From assembly GCF_037078405.1 (NCBI RefSeq), contig NZ_JAYMGZ010000003.1:310001-374000 (forward strand): a stretch of 64,000 bases of DNA. The letters are read 5' to 3'. The DNA comes from Haloarcula sp. DT43 (GTDB lineage: Archaea; Halobacteriota; Halobacteria; Halobacteriales; Haloarculaceae). Both the position numbers and the translations under genes were made by a program. This document shows, piece by piece, positions 9,048 through 17,875 of the stretch (positions are counted from its first letter, which is position 1; each line of letters starts with the position of its first letter). Under the pieces are notes generated by a model. The model had not been told where the DNA came from, searched no databases, and was given only the letters and a program-made list of their open reading frames with translations.

Positions 9048-10538
9048 ATGTCGAACGACCTGTCCATCGACGCCGACTGGAGCAGACAGTACATCGACGG
9101 CGAGTGGGTGCCGGCCGACGACGGCGGGACCATCGCCGTCGAGGACCCCTCGACGCGGGAGGCCGTCGCCACGGTCCCCGCCGCGACCGAACGCGACGTC
9201 GACGCAGCCTACGAGGCCGCCAGCGAGGCACAGACCGAGTGGGAGACGGCCCCGCCGGCCCACCGCGCGGAGGTCGTCCAGCAGTTCCTGGCGGCGCTCC
9301 AGGAACACAGCGACGCAGTCGTCGACCTGCTGGCTCACGAGGTGGGTGGCTCCGCCATCATGGGCGAGACGTCCATCCAGATAGCCTCCGACCACGCCGG
9401 CGAGGCGGCGACGCTGCCCCGGCGGATGAAGGGTGAACACGCCGAGTCGAACATCCCCGGCAAGGAGAACACCGTCGAACGCGGACCGAAGGGCGTCGTG
9501 ACGGTCATCTCCCCGTGGAACTTCCCGCTGAACCTCTCGGCGCGGGCGGTCCTGCCCGCCATCGCCGCCGGGAACAGCGTCGTCCTCAAGCCCTCGACAA
9601 ACTCGCCGATTACGGGCGGGCTCCTGTTCGCCAGGCTCTTCGAGCAGACCGACCTGCCCGACGGCGTGCTCAACGTCGTGACCGGGCGCGGCTCGGACAT
9701 CGGTGATCGCGTCGCCAGCCACCCCGAGAGCGACGTCGTCTCTTTCACCGGCTCGACGGAAGTCGGGCAACACGTCGCCGGCCTCGCCGGGGAGAACCTC
9801 GCCGTGCCCGCGATGGAACTCGGCGGCAACAACCCGTTCGTCGTCACGAGCGACGCCGACGTCGACCGCGCCGTCGACGCGGCGACGTTCGGCTCGTTCG
9901 TCCACCAGGGGCAGGTCTGTATCTCCATCAACCGACACATCGTCCACGAGGACATCTACGACGAGTACGTCCGGAAACTGACCGAACGCGCCGCGTCGCT
10001 CACGGTCGGGAGCGCCCACGACCCGGCGACCGAAGTCGGCCCCATCATCGACGAGTCCCAGCGCGACGAGATGCTCGACTACGTCGAGGAGACCGTTGCG
10101 GCTGGAGCCACGCTCGAAACCGGCGGCGAGACGGTGGCTATCGACGGCGTCGAGGACTCGCTGGTCGTGAAGCCGACGGTGCTGTCGGGCGTGACCAACG
10201 ACATGGCGGCGGCCTGCAACGAGCACTTCGGTCCCATCGCGCCGGTCATCCCGTTCTCGGACGTCGACGAGGCCGTCGAAATCGCAAACGACACCGAATA
10301 CGGCCTCTCCGGGGCCGTCCACGCCGACGACCTCTCGGTCGCCAAGGACATCGCCAGCCGACTGGAGACCGGGAACGTCCACATCAACGACCAGCCCATC
10401 AACGACGAGGCCCACGTGCCCTTCAGCGGCATCGGGGCTTCCGGCGTCGGCGAGTACAACAGCGACGCGTTCCTCCGTGAAATCACCGAGACGAAGTGGA
10501 TTTCGGTCCAGCACGAGCCCCGCGACTACCCGCTGTAA
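9048..10538 (+). CDS. NAD(P)-dependent aldehyde dehydrogenase
   Basis: A 496-residue aldehyde dehydrogenase superfamily enzyme. Visible are the cofactor-binding ISPWNFPLNLSARAVLPA and KPSTNSPITGG, the VSFTGSTEVG Rossmann turn, general base Glu257 in MELGGNNPFVV, and catalytic Cys291 in GQVCISINRHIV. The C-terminal NDTEYGLSG and PFSGIGASGVG motifs are intact. It resembles the benzaldehyde/succinate-semialdehyde/vanillin dehydrogenase side of the family. The start is ATG 9048, just after a likely promoter. It is apparently monocistronic. The substrate is uncertain. Confidence 0.93.
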   Translation: MSNDLSIDADWSRQYIDGEWVPADDGGTIAVEDPSTREAVATVPAATERDVDAAYEAASEAQTEWETAPPAHRAEVVQQFLAALQEHSDAVVDLLAHEVGGSAIMGETSIQIASDHAGEAATLPRRMKGEHAESNIPGKENTVERGPKGVVTVISPWNFPLNLSARAVLPAIAAGNSVVLKPSTNSPITGGLLFARLFEQTDLPDGVLNVVTGRGSDIGDRVASHPESDVVSFTGSTEVGQHVAGLAGENLAVPAMELGGNNPFVVTSDADVDRAVDAATFGSFVHQGQVCISINRHIVHEDIYDEYVRKLTERAASLTVGSAHDPATEVGPIIDESQRDEMLDYVEETVAAGATLETGGETVAIDGVEDSLVVKPTVLSGVTNDMAAACNEHFGPIAPVIPFSDVDEAVEIANDTEYGLSGAVHADDLSVAKDIASRLETGNVHINDQPINDEAHVPFSGIGASGVGEYNSDAFLREITETKWISVQHEPRDYPL

Positions 10539-10588
10539 CGTCGGCTGACGGCTGCGACCTCACGGTCGGACCACGCGGCCGGCGGCGC

Positions 10589-10978
10589 TCAGGCGAGCCC
10601 GTCGGACTGGCGATACTCGTAATCACCGAAGCCCAGCAGCGGGAAAAACAGGACGCCCAGGAACGCGAGCCCGAGCCCGAAGCCGATGCCGCGACCGAAG
10701 GCTCTGGCCACGCCGGCGTGAATCCTGTACAACGCGTAGATGTTCAGGATGGGGACCAACAGCAGGACCAGCCACCACCACGCGTTCCCGCCGATTTTGA
10801 GCATGACGTAGAAGTTGTATATCGGGACGATTGCCTTCCAGCCCGCGTGACCGGCCTTCCGGAACACCAGCCACATCCCGGCTATCTGGACGGCGACCAC
10901 CAGGAGCTGGAACAGGACATACACGATGTCACCCGCACCGCCGCTCTGGAGGGGTGCTATCAGTTCGATGGGGACCAT
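10589..10978 (-). CDS. DUF5684-type small membrane protein
   Basis: A 129-residue protein with three or four hydrophobic helices. The GWKAIVPIYNFYVMLKIGG and WWWLVLLLVPILNIYALY segments match the DUF5684 pattern, often found beside signal peptidase-like domains in bacteria. The ATG at 10978 gives the family N terminus; the longer frame upstream has no support. Function is unknown. It converges on the aldehyde dehydrogenase gene. Confidence 0.7.
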   Translation of the reverse strand: MVPIELIAPLQSGGAGDIVYVLFQLLVVAVQIAGMWLVFRKAGHAGWKAIVPIYNFYVMLKIGGNAWWWLVLLLVPILNIYALYRIHAGVARAFGRGIGFGLGLAFLGVLFFPLLGFGDYEYRQSDGLA

Positions 10979-11122
10979 ACCGGCAGTGACTCCGGGGCTC
11001 TGAAAAAAATGGCGAAGGGCGGCCACGTATCGGGCCAGCCCACCCACTCTGGGGCACACGGTGAAGCCCACTGGCCACTGGTCCGTGGACCGCGGCCGTC
11101 GGCTTGCCCCGCCCGGACCCGC

Positions 11123-11401
11123 CTACGAATCCACGGCGTCGCCGCCCGTCGGGCGCTGCTCTGCCGGCGGCTGGATGGTCAGGTGGTCACGCATCGACTC
11201 GATGAGCGTCGCCGGCAACCGGATGTGCCCGTCGGCGTCGCGCTCGACGCTGAATATCTCGGCGACGTCACTGTCGATGACGACCGTCTGCAGTTCGCCC
11301 GTCGCCGTATCGATGGTGAGGTTTTCCACTGTGCCGACTTCGCGGCCGTCGGTACTCACGACTCGAACGTTGGAGAGCTCGCTTGCGAGGACCGTTCGCA
11401 T
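11123..11401 (-). CDS. PRC-barrel domain protein
   Basis: A 92-residue PRC-barrel protein. The pattern SNVRVVSTDGREVGTVENLTI is the PRC beta barrel core, followed by a LQTVVIDSD strand and an FSVERDADGHIRLPATLI segment. Archaeal PRC-barrel proteins include CdpB-type cell division factors and RimM-like folds; which this is cannot be settled by reading alone. The start ATG 11401 has an AT-rich stretch about 11424-11437 upstream on the minus strand, consistent with a promoter. Confidence 0.75.
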   Translation of the reverse strand: MRTVLASELSNVRVVSTDGREVGTVENLTIDTATGELQTVVIDSDVAEIFSVERDADGHIRLPATLIESMRDHLTIQPPAEQRPTGGDAVDS

Positions 11402-11665
11402 ACCGGCCTCTTGTCCCGAAATTATCATAAAAATACTGGATTTCTCACCGCTCACAGTGCCCTGTCGCCGCACGTCGCATGCCTACTGGGTGTGTGGTGG
11501 TCGGGGCCGACGGTCCCGCTCCGTTCAACGTGGCTTTAAGCTATCGCCGGCTGTTTTTCGACCCCACTGCAACTGCTACCCGTATGCCAGCGAACTGCCC
11601 TCCACTTGCGGTACGGAACTGCCGACGGCATAGCGACCGAGTGTCCGCGCGACTGTCTCCGCTTC

Positions 11666-11674
11666 GGGAGGTGA
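11666..11674 (+). promoter_or_regulatory. Strong Shine-Dalgarno site of the BGTF gene
   Basis: GGGAGGTGA lies 4 bases ahead of the GTG start at 11679 and is a near-perfect complement of the 16S 3' end. It decides the start codon and implies a leadered mRNA. Confidence 0.6.
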
Positions 11675-11678
11675 TTCC

Positions 11679-13022
11679 GTGAACCGTCGCTCGGTGGTGC
11701 TGGCCGCGGTACTCGTCGCCTCGGCGGCGGGGCCGGGGCTGGCCGCTGCACAGCAGACCGCCACGCTCTCGGAGGAGAGCGTCCCGCTCTACGCCGCCGA
11801 ACAGCAGGTGGTCACCGGCGAGACCTCGCTCGACCCCGGGACCGAGTTGACCGTCAGAATCCAGTCGACCGACGCCCAAACTCCGTTCGTTCGACAGTCA
11901 CACGTCAGGGTCCGGTCCGACGGGACCTTCGCCGCCCGGTTCGACCTGTCCATGGTGCCGCCGAACACGACCTACGAACTGCACGGTCACGCCGACGGCG
12001 ACCCGCTGTTCGAACGCCGCGGCACCATCGCTCAGTGTGACGCCGACTGCACCGACCCGGTCCCGGAGACCCCGGAGCGGACCGAACGCGGCGAAAACGT
12101 CGTCGCCGTCTCACAGGGCGAGACGGCCGAAATCCCGCTCTCGATGAGCGACGGCGGGAGCAAGACACTCTCCGTCGGCAGCGAGGCGACCAACTACCGC
12201 ATCAATGCGACTGTCAGCGACGACGACGGCGACGGCGAGGTGCTGGTCCTCTTCGACACCGCAGCCGCCGGCACGGACGGGGCGACCCTGGGCGTGGCGG
12301 ACGACGGCGACTCGCTGACCGTGACCGAGCCGGAGCCCGCCCTCCCGTCGACGCTCGACCCCGCCGCCTACCCCTACCGCGTGTACGACGGCCGGACGAC
12401 CGATGGCACGCCGACTCTCGGCCAGCTCGTCATCGAGGCCAACGGGTCGGCAAACGAGCGGTTCGAGGTCGAGGAGTCGGCCGACTTCGGCTTCGGGGAA
12501 TCGGTGGTCCAGGGTCGACAGGGCGAGACCGTTCGAATCCCCGTCGTCCTGGCGACCGCTGACGCGGCCACCGTCTCCATCGGGAGCCCCGCCACCAACT
12601 ACGAAATCAACGCGACCGTCCGCGACGGGAACGGCGATTCCCGCGTCGTGCTCCTGTTCGACACCGCGGCGGCCGGCCACGACGAGCCCACCCTCGAACC
12701 CGCCGCGGACGCCGACGCCGTGGCGGTCGAATCCGGCTCCGAGGTCGCGCTCGACTCGCAACTCGCCGCGACCAACTACGACCTGTCGCTGTACCGCGGC
12801 ACGGAGGCGACCGGCCAGCCCGACGCCATCGGAACGCTGGCCGTCCGCGACGGCAACGCGTCCACCACCGCCTCCGACGACGTGGATTCGGTGACCGGCG
12901 AAACGTCGGCCGCCCAGCAGTCCCGGGCCGGCGATTTCGGCGTTGGTACCGGCGCTCTCGCCGTCGGTGGCGTGCTCGCCATCGCCGGCGTCGGAATCTG
13001 CCTCCGAGCGATTATGAACTGA
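11679..13022 (+). CDS. Secreted/membrane-anchored BGTF-type surface protein
   Basis: A 447-residue extracellular protein: signal peptide at residues 1-25 ending at LAAAQ, a beta-rich body and a C-terminal helix (about 420-444) that would anchor it. Two internal repeats are visible (about 142-255 and 277-390): TNYRINATVSDDDGD...LVLFDTAAAG recurs as TNYEINATVRDGNGD...LLFDTAAAG. These match the haloarchaeal BGTF surface domain family found in S-layer-related proteins. The GTG start at 11679 is preceded by a strong GGGAGGTGA (11666-11674), unusual in a genome where most genes appear leaderless. It is convergent with the regulator gene. Confidence 0.8.
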   Translation: MNRRSVVLAAVLVASAAGPGLAAAQQTATLSEESVPLYAAEQQVVTGETSLDPGTELTVRIQSTDAQTPFVRQSHVRVRSDGTFAARFDLSMVPPNTTYELHGHADGDPLFERRGTIAQCDADCTDPVPETPERTERGENVVAVSQGETAEIPLSMSDGGSKTLSVGSEATNYRINATVSDDDGDGEVLVLFDTAAAGTDGATLGVADDGDSLTVTEPEPALPSTLDPAAYPYRVYDGRTTDGTPTLGQLVIEANGSANERFEVEESADFGFGESVVQGRQGETVRIPVVLATADAATVSIGSPATNYEINATVRDGNGDSRVVLLFDTAAAGHDEPTLEPAADADAVAVESGSEVALDSQLAATNYDLSLYRGTEATGQPDAIGTLAVRDGNASTTASDDVDSVTGETSAAQQSRAGDFGVGTGALAVGGVLAIAGVGICLRAIMN

Positions 13023-13087
13023 GACTGTCCGGGCTCCGAAGCAGTATCGACCACCGTCCCTTCTCGGCTCGACTCCGTTCTCCGGGC

Positions 13088-13699
13088 TCACCCGTCAGCG
13101 AGCAGGGCCGCCATCCCGAGCACGGTGAGACACAGGCAGAAAAACAGGAGGCCTGGCTCGACGACCTCGAACACGACCCTGGCGAGGGCGTCGGTCCCCT
13201 GTACCGGCCCCGAGCCCGGACTCGCCGGGGCCAGGACCCCGCTCCCGGCCGCGGTGTTCGCCAGCCGCTCCGCGCCCCACTGGACGAAGAGGCTGGCGAG
13301 GCCAATCAGCCCCAGCCCGGCGACGACGTCGGCCAGGGACTGCCGGAGGCGGGGGACCATCTCCCGGTCGCCGACCAGCACAATCGGGTCGCTCGCCGGG
13401 CCGTACACAGTCATCTCGTTGCCCTTCGAGGAGTAGACCGTCTCGACCGGTTCGATGAGCTCCGCCTCTTCGAGGTTCGAGACGTGGTAGTGGACGTTTT
13501 GGACCGACGTGTCACACCGGTCGGCTATCTCAGACGGCGTCCCGGGCTCGTCGTACAGCGTGCGAAACAGCGACCGACCGGTGTCCGACGCGAGGGCGTC
13601 GAGCACGTCGTCGGTCTCGGTCGCCGCGACGCCGAGCACTCGCGGTGATTCGTCGGCGGTCCCCGTCCGCTCCTGTATCCGTTCGATGAGACTCGACAT
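13088..13699 (-). CDS. Membrane-anchored ArsR-like HTH transcriptional regulator
   Basis: A 203-residue protein with an N-terminal winged helix: ALASDTGRSLFRTLYDEPGT, then SEIADRCDTSVQNVHYHVSN (recognition helix) and LEEAELIEPVETVYSSKG (wing). Two C-terminal hydrophobic segments (about residues 120-140 and 175-200) suggest a membrane-tethered regulator, a common haloarchaeal arrangement. The ATG at 13699 begins the conserved MSSLIERI. It lies between a BGTF surface gene (convergent) and a subtilase transcribed in the same direction, so regulation of surface or secreted proteins is a reasonable guess. Confidence 0.8.
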   Translation of the reverse strand: MSSLIERIQERTGTADESPRVLGVAATETDDVLDALASDTGRSLFRTLYDEPGTPSEIADRCDTSVQNVHYHVSNLEEAELIEPVETVYSSKGNEMTVYGPASDPIVLVGDREMVPRLRQSLADVVAGLGLIGLASLFVQWGAERLANTAAGSGVLAPASPGSGPVQGTDALARVVFEVVEPGLLFFCLCLTVLGMAALLADG

Positions 13700-13762
13700 G
13701 CGTCCGTATCGGGTACGTGACCGGGCCGTTCGCAAAACGCTGTGGCTGGGTTAAAACGAGCT

Positions 13763-15064
13763 TTAACCCTCGGTCCGGTTCCGCGCGGCTCGGACCGCAC
13801 GCACCGGGTCGACCGCCCCGTGGCCGGTCCCGTTGTCGAGTCCCGGCTCGCTCACGTCCCTGGCGGTCCGCTCCAGCACCCGTTCGGTCCGGCGCGGGGA
13901 CAGGGACTCGTTCGCGTCGAGTAGCAGGGCCACGGTCCCGCCGACGTAGGGGACCGCCGCCGAGGAGCCGACGAAGCCGTCGGGCGCGGCGGCGGCGAAC
14001 TGTCGGTCCGGGGCGACGACGTCGACGCCGGGCCGGCCGTCGACCGTCGGGCCGTGGGAACTGAACGGTTCGAGCTGGTCGACGCGGCTGTTGTACGCGC
14101 CGACGGTGACGGCACCGCGTGCGGTCCCCGGCGCGACGACGCTGTTTCGGGTCGTCGCGTGCTGGAGGTCGTGTGTCGGTGAGACGAGCCGGAGCCGCGT
14201 GCCGGTCGGGGACGCCGGCCCGCGAACGACGAGGTAGTAGTCGCCGGGCCTGACGTCGGCGACGATGCGCTCGTTCGGCACGCTGTCGCCGTGATAGGGC
14301 TGCGAGCGGGCGACCAGCCGCGAGTCGGTTCCGTTCGTCCGGTACAGCTCGACCGTGTACTCCTCGTCCGCGTGGTCGCGCTCCCAGGAGAGCCAGACCG
14401 TGATTTCGGTCCCGCCCCGGACGTAACTCCGCCGGCTCCCGCCCGCGAAGGCGACCGTCCGGTTCTCGACGGCCTCTGCGGTGTACCGGCCCGACCAGTG
14501 TGACTGTGCGAGGTTCCCGGCCGGGGCGACGAACACCGCCCCGCGCCTCGTCGCTCGGGTCGCGCTCCGGGCGACCGGCCCGGTCCCGTCGCCCGGTTGC
14601 CCGTAGAACGAGACCGGCGCGACGATTACGTCGACGTCCGCCCGGACGAGCCAGGCCACGGCCCGCCGGTAGCTGTCGACGCTGTCTATCCGTGCGAGGT
14701 ACAGGTCGGCGTCCGGGGCGGTCCGGGCCACGACGGCCGCCGTCGCGGTGCCGTGTGCCTCGTCGGTCCCGTGTGCGGGACCGGCCCCGAACGCCCGCGT
14801 CGCGGCGACGCGCCCGGCAATCGCGTCCGACTCCGTGTCGAACCCCGTCGGGTCGACGACGCCGACCGAGACGTTCGACCCCGCGATACCGGTCGCGTGG
14901 AGTTCGGCGAACCGACCGGCCGTCCCGTTCGACACCGCTACCGGGTCGCCGTCAGTCGCGGCCGGGCGCGGCTCCGCCGGAGCCGTCACCGCGAGCACAG
15001 CGATGCCGGCCGTCAGCGACCCGACAGCCACGACGGCCAACAGCCAGACGGCGGCGTTACGCAC
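13763..15064 (-). CDS. Membrane-anchored subtilisin-like serine protease (S8)
   Basis: A 433-residue subtilase with an N-terminal membrane helix (about residues 5-28) and no classical pro-region. The triad is visible: Asp71 in GVVDPTGFD, His104 in DEAHGTATAAVV, and Ser368 in GSSAAVPYVGG; the oxyanion Asn is in APAGN. The serine motif deviates from the usual GTSMAAP. Between His and Ser is a pre-peptidase-like insert (TEITVWLSWERD, YYLVVRGP). The GTG start at 15064 overlaps the stop of a short upstream frame as TAGTG, suggesting coupling. The helix would place the domain outside the cell. The substrate is unknown. Confidence 0.8.
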   Translation of the reverse strand: MRNAAVWLLAVVAVGSLTAGIAVLAVTAPAEPRPAATDGDPVAVSNGTAGRFAELHATGIAGSNVSVGVVDPTGFDTESDAIAGRVAATRAFGAGPAHGTDEAHGTATAAVVARTAPDADLYLARIDSVDSYRRAVAWLVRADVDVIVAPVSFYGQPGDGTGPVARSATRATRRGAVFVAPAGNLAQSHWSGRYTAEAVENRTVAFAGGSRRSYVRGGTEITVWLSWERDHADEEYTVELYRTNGTDSRLVARSQPYHGDSVPNERIVADVRPGDYYLVVRGPASPTGTRLRLVSPTHDLQHATTRNSVVAPGTARGAVTVGAYNSRVDQLEPFSSHGPTVDGRPGVDVVAPDRQFAAAAPDGFVGSSAAVPYVGGTVALLLDANESLSPRRTERVLERTARDVSEPGLDNGTGHGAVDPVRAVRAARNRTEG

Positions 15065-15207
15065 TACCGACCACCCGCCGCGAGGCCGTCCGTGACGCCG
15101 TGGCCGACCGCCCGCTTCCGAGTGCTGTCTTGGGGATTCAGCGACCGCTGGAAGCCCCACTGTCGGCAGTAGCGAAAGAACTGTTCGGCGCGTACCTCCG
15201 GTTTCAT
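15064..15207 (-). CDS. Possible 47-residue leader ORF coupled to the subtilase
   Basis: A short frame starting MKPEVRAEQFFRYCRQWGFQ whose TAG stop shares one base with the GTG start of the protease (TAGTG). About 80 percent of third positions are G or C, as in coding DNA here. No family is recognised, and it could be extended to an ATG at 15309 (81 residues). The overlap is the main support; it may be chance in GC-rich sequence. Confidence 0.3.
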   Translation of the reverse strand: MKPEVRAEQFFRYCRQWGFQRSLNPQDSTRKRAVGHGVTDGLAAGGR

Positions 15208-15500
15208 GAGTTCGACGGCGCTTGGCGGAGCGGCCGGCAACGGAAAGGGGGAGGGCTGTGTCCGTTGCCGGTCGGACAGTCGAGCGTGGCGGATTCCGGT
15301 TCGTGGCAACGGTGTGGCGATGTGGGTGGCAGCCGGGGACCGGCGCAGGCGGCCTCCGGCATGTGATCCGTCGGGCGGATGCGTAGTAAAGCCACCTCAG
15401 ACTAAAATCTGAGTTTAAACGACCCGCACAGACGGTGGCTTCTGCCGCGGTCGCGGCGACATGGAAGAGAATTTCAGTCCGTCCCGAGAACTCCGACGGG

Positions 15501-16352
15501 ATGTTGCGCCCTCCACTGGGCCTGCCGGAGTTCGACGGCGGGCCGCTGGTCCCTGTCGCAACGTACCTCCTGACGATTGCCGTCCTGTCCGGCCTGGTCG
15601 CGCTCTCTCCCGGGGCGTCCCCGCCGCCGCTCCTGGGGATGGCCTGGGGCGGCTTTCTCGTCGTCCTCACGGCCGCCGCACTCAGGGTCGAGGCCCTCAG
15701 CTTGCGCCCGCTCCTCCCGCCCCGTCGAACGCTCGGGCCCGTATTCGGCGTCGTCGCCGCGTTCTGGGCGCTGTACAACCTGGTCGCGGCCGCGCTCGCG
15801 CTGGGCGGCGTCTCCGGCTTCGAGGCGACGCTGTCGCGGACAGCGACCCGTCCGCTGCTGTATCTCGCGGCCCTGCTCAGTTCGCTTCTGTTCACCGCCA
15901 TCCCGGAAGAACTCCTCTTCCGAACGTACCTCCAGCAGAAGTGCACGTCGCTGGCCGGGGGCGCGACACGCCGCGGCGCTCTCCTCGGCATCGGGCTCGT
16001 GGCGGTCCTGTTCGCGCTCTTTCACCTCCCCCGGTGGTTCCTCGCGTCGGGCCACGGGGTCGGTACCCCACTCGCGGGCCGGCTCCTCGGACTGGCACTC
16101 GTGGGGGTCGCCTACGGGAGCGTGTACGCGCTCACGGGGAACCTCTGGCTCGTCGCGGTGTTCCACGCCTCGATGAACTACCCACCGCTCGCGGTCACGA
16201 CGAGCGTCCCGTCCGAACTCCACCTCGCTGTGGGCGTCGTGGAATGCGCCGCCATGGTCTCGCTGGTCTACCTGGCCGTCCGGCTCTCGGGGCGGGACGG
16301 CCACCCGCTCGCCTGGTCCCCGAGGGAGACGTCCCCCTCGACCGGGGACTAG
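15501..16352 (+). CDS. CPBP family intramembrane metalloprotease
   Basis: A 283-residue polytopic membrane protein with the three CPBP (Rce1/Abi) motifs: IPEELLFR (Glu136, Glu137, Arg141), FALFHLP (His175) and FHASMNYPP (His222, Asn226). These form the presumed metal site of CAAX-protease-like enzymes. Seven or eight hydrophobic helices fit the family. The ATG at 15501 is chosen; an in-frame GTG at 15435 would add 22 residues and lies 20 bases after a TTTAAAC box (15413-15419), so that start remains possible. It diverges from the subtilase. Role in prenyl-protein or bacteriocin-type processing is unproven in archaea. Confidence 0.88.
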   Translation: MLRPPLGLPEFDGGPLVPVATYLLTIAVLSGLVALSPGASPPPLLGMAWGGFLVVLTAAALRVEALSLRPLLPPRRTLGPVFGVVAAFWALYNLVAAALALGGVSGFEATLSRTATRPLLYLAALLSSLLFTAIPEELLFRTYLQQKCTSLAGGATRRGALLGIGLVAVLFALFHLPRWFLASGHGVGTPLAGRLLGLALVGVAYGSVYALTGNLWLVAVFHASMNYPPLAVTTSVPSELHLAVGVVECAAMVSLVYLAVRLSGRDGHPLAWSPRETSPSTGD

Positions 16353-16447
16353 GGGTCACTACTGCGGCCCGCCCGCTGCGGGTCACGGACTGACCCTCCG
16401 GTCGCGCCGTCGAGTGCTGTCCCGAATCGTCCATAATAATTGACTAG

Positions 16448-16454
16448 TTATAAG
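16448..16454 (+). promoter_or_regulatory. TATA box of formaldehyde dehydrogenase gene
   Basis: TTATAAG sits 39-45 bases before the ATG at 16493, inside an AT-rich island (about 16430-16492) that contrasts with the GC-rich surroundings. Transcription should start near 16478, giving a short leader. Confidence 0.5.
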
Positions 16455-16492
16455 TGACAGCCATACTATGGGAAATATGGTTGTGCTAACCA

Positions 16493-17656
16493 ATGTCAAT
16501 GAACGCTGTTGTGTACAAGGGCCCGAAGGAAGTGGCCGTCGAAGAGGTAGACGAACCGGAGATAGAGCACCCGAACGACGTACTTATCGACATCACGACC
16601 TCGTGTATCTGCGGGTCCGACCTCCACATGTACGAGGGGCGGACGGCGGCGGAACCCGGCATCGTGTTCGGACACGAGAACATGGGTATCGTCACAGCGG
16701 TCGGCGACGCCGTGTCCTCGCTGGAAGTGGGCGACCGCGTCGTCGCGCCCTTCAACGTCGCCTGTGGGTTCTGTGAGAACTGCGAGAACGGATACACAGG
16801 GTTCTGTACGAACGTGAATCCTGGCTTCGCTGGCGGGGCTTACGGCTACGTCGCCATGGGGCCGTACAAGGGCGGCCAGGCCGAGAAGCTCCGCATCCCC
16901 TATGCGGACTTCAACGCCCTCAAACTCCCGGAGGGCGACGAACACGAGGACGCCTTCTCCCTGCTCGCGGACATCTTCCCGACAGGCTGGCACGGGACAG
17001 AACTCGCCAACCTCGAACCGGGCGACTCCGTCGCTATCTACGGGGCCGGCCCGGTCGGGCTGATGGCCGCCTACAGCGCGAAAATCAAGGGCGCGGCGGA
17101 GATTTACTCCGTCGACCGCGTTCCGAGCCGGCTCGAACTCGCCGAAGAACACTGCGACGCGACCCCGATAAACTTCGAGGACGGCAACCCGGTCGAACAG
17201 ATAAAGGAGCGACACGGCGGCGGCGTCGACAAGGGCGTCGACGCCGTCGGCTACCAGGCAATCGACCCCGACAAGGAAGCCGCCGATGCCTACGACCCGG
17301 CGCGTGAGAACCCGGCCGTCGTCATCAACAACCTCATCCGGACGGTGAAACCGACCGGCGAACTCGGGATTCCGGGACTCTACGTGCCCGAAGACCCCGG
17401 CGCGCCGGACGACATGGCCGCACAGGGCCGTCTCGGCATCGACTTCGGGCTGCTCTTCGAGAAGGGCCAGGCGCTCGGGACCGGCCAGTGTAACGTCAAG
17501 TCCTACAACCGGGAGCTGCGGGACCTCATCATCGAGGGACGAGCCGACCCCAGCTGGGTTGTCTCCCACCGCGTCGACTTGGAGCAGGCCCCGGAGATGT
17601 ACGAGGCCTTCGACAACCGGGAGGAGGGCGTCACGAAGGTGCTGCTGGAGCCCTGA
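16493..17656 (+). CDS. fdhA: Glutathione-independent formaldehyde dehydrogenase (Zn-ADH family)
   Basis: A 387-residue medium-chain zinc dehydrogenase. Catalytic zinc ligands are Cys40 in CICGSD and His61/Glu62 in GHEN; structural zinc ligands are Cys91, Cys94, Cys97 and Cys105 in CGFCENCENGYTGFC. The Rossmann loop is YGAGPVGLMAA. The GGAYGYVAMGPYKGGQAE and LADIFPTGWHG elements are shared with Pseudomonas formaldehyde dehydrogenase, which oxidises formaldehyde (or dismutates aldehydes) with tightly bound NAD and no glutathione. In this genome it would detoxify formaldehyde from demethylation reactions. A start at ATG 16499 is also possible. The fdhA symbol here refers to formaldehyde, not formate, dehydrogenase. 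Confidence 0.9.
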   Translation: MSMNAVVYKGPKEVAVEEVDEPEIEHPNDVLIDITTSCICGSDLHMYEGRTAAEPGIVFGHENMGIVTAVGDAVSSLEVGDRVVAPFNVACGFCENCENGYTGFCTNVNPGFAGGAYGYVAMGPYKGGQAEKLRIPYADFNALKLPEGDEHEDAFSLLADIFPTGWHGTELANLEPGDSVAIYGAGPVGLMAAYSAKIKGAAEIYSVDRVPSRLELAEEHCDATPINFEDGNPVEQIKERHGGGVDKGVDAVGYQAIDPDKEAADAYDPARENPAVVINNLIRTVKPTGELGIPGLYVPEDPGAPDDMAAQGRLGIDFGLLFEKGQALGTGQCNVKSYNRELRDLIIEGRADPSWVVSHRVDLEQAPEMYEAFDNREEGVTKVLLEP

Positions 17657-17712
17657 GGCCAGCCCCACCGAATGGCGATAGCTATACGTCCCACTGCCCG
17701 GTACTGACGGGT

Positions 17713-17874
17713 ATGTGCCAGTACTGTAGTTACCGTTTCCACGACGGCTGGACCCAGCTCCTGTCCTACGACGACGTCTACCAGGCCGCGATGGGCGGCG
17801 GGTCCGAGTCCACCTACGGGTTCCACGAGTCCTGGGACGAACTCCGCGAGGAGGTCGGCTACGGCGCGACCTGA
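17713..17874 (+). CDS. 53-residue CxxC micro-protein
   Basis: A short gene starting MCQYCSYRFHDGW and ending EEVGYGAT. It carries a CxxC pair (Cys2, Cys5) and a Trp/Tyr-rich body, as in the one-zinc-ribbon micro-proteins common in haloarchaea. Codon third positions are overwhelmingly G/C, and its stop lies one base before the stop of the convergent CobW gene, so the space is used tightly. It follows formaldehyde dehydrogenase by 56 bases in the same direction. Function is unknown; only two cysteines mean metal binding would need a dimer or His help. Confidence 0.6.
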   Translation: MCQYCSYRFHDGWTQLLSYDDVYQAAMGGGSESTYGFHESWDELREEVGYGAT

Positions 17875-17875
17875 G

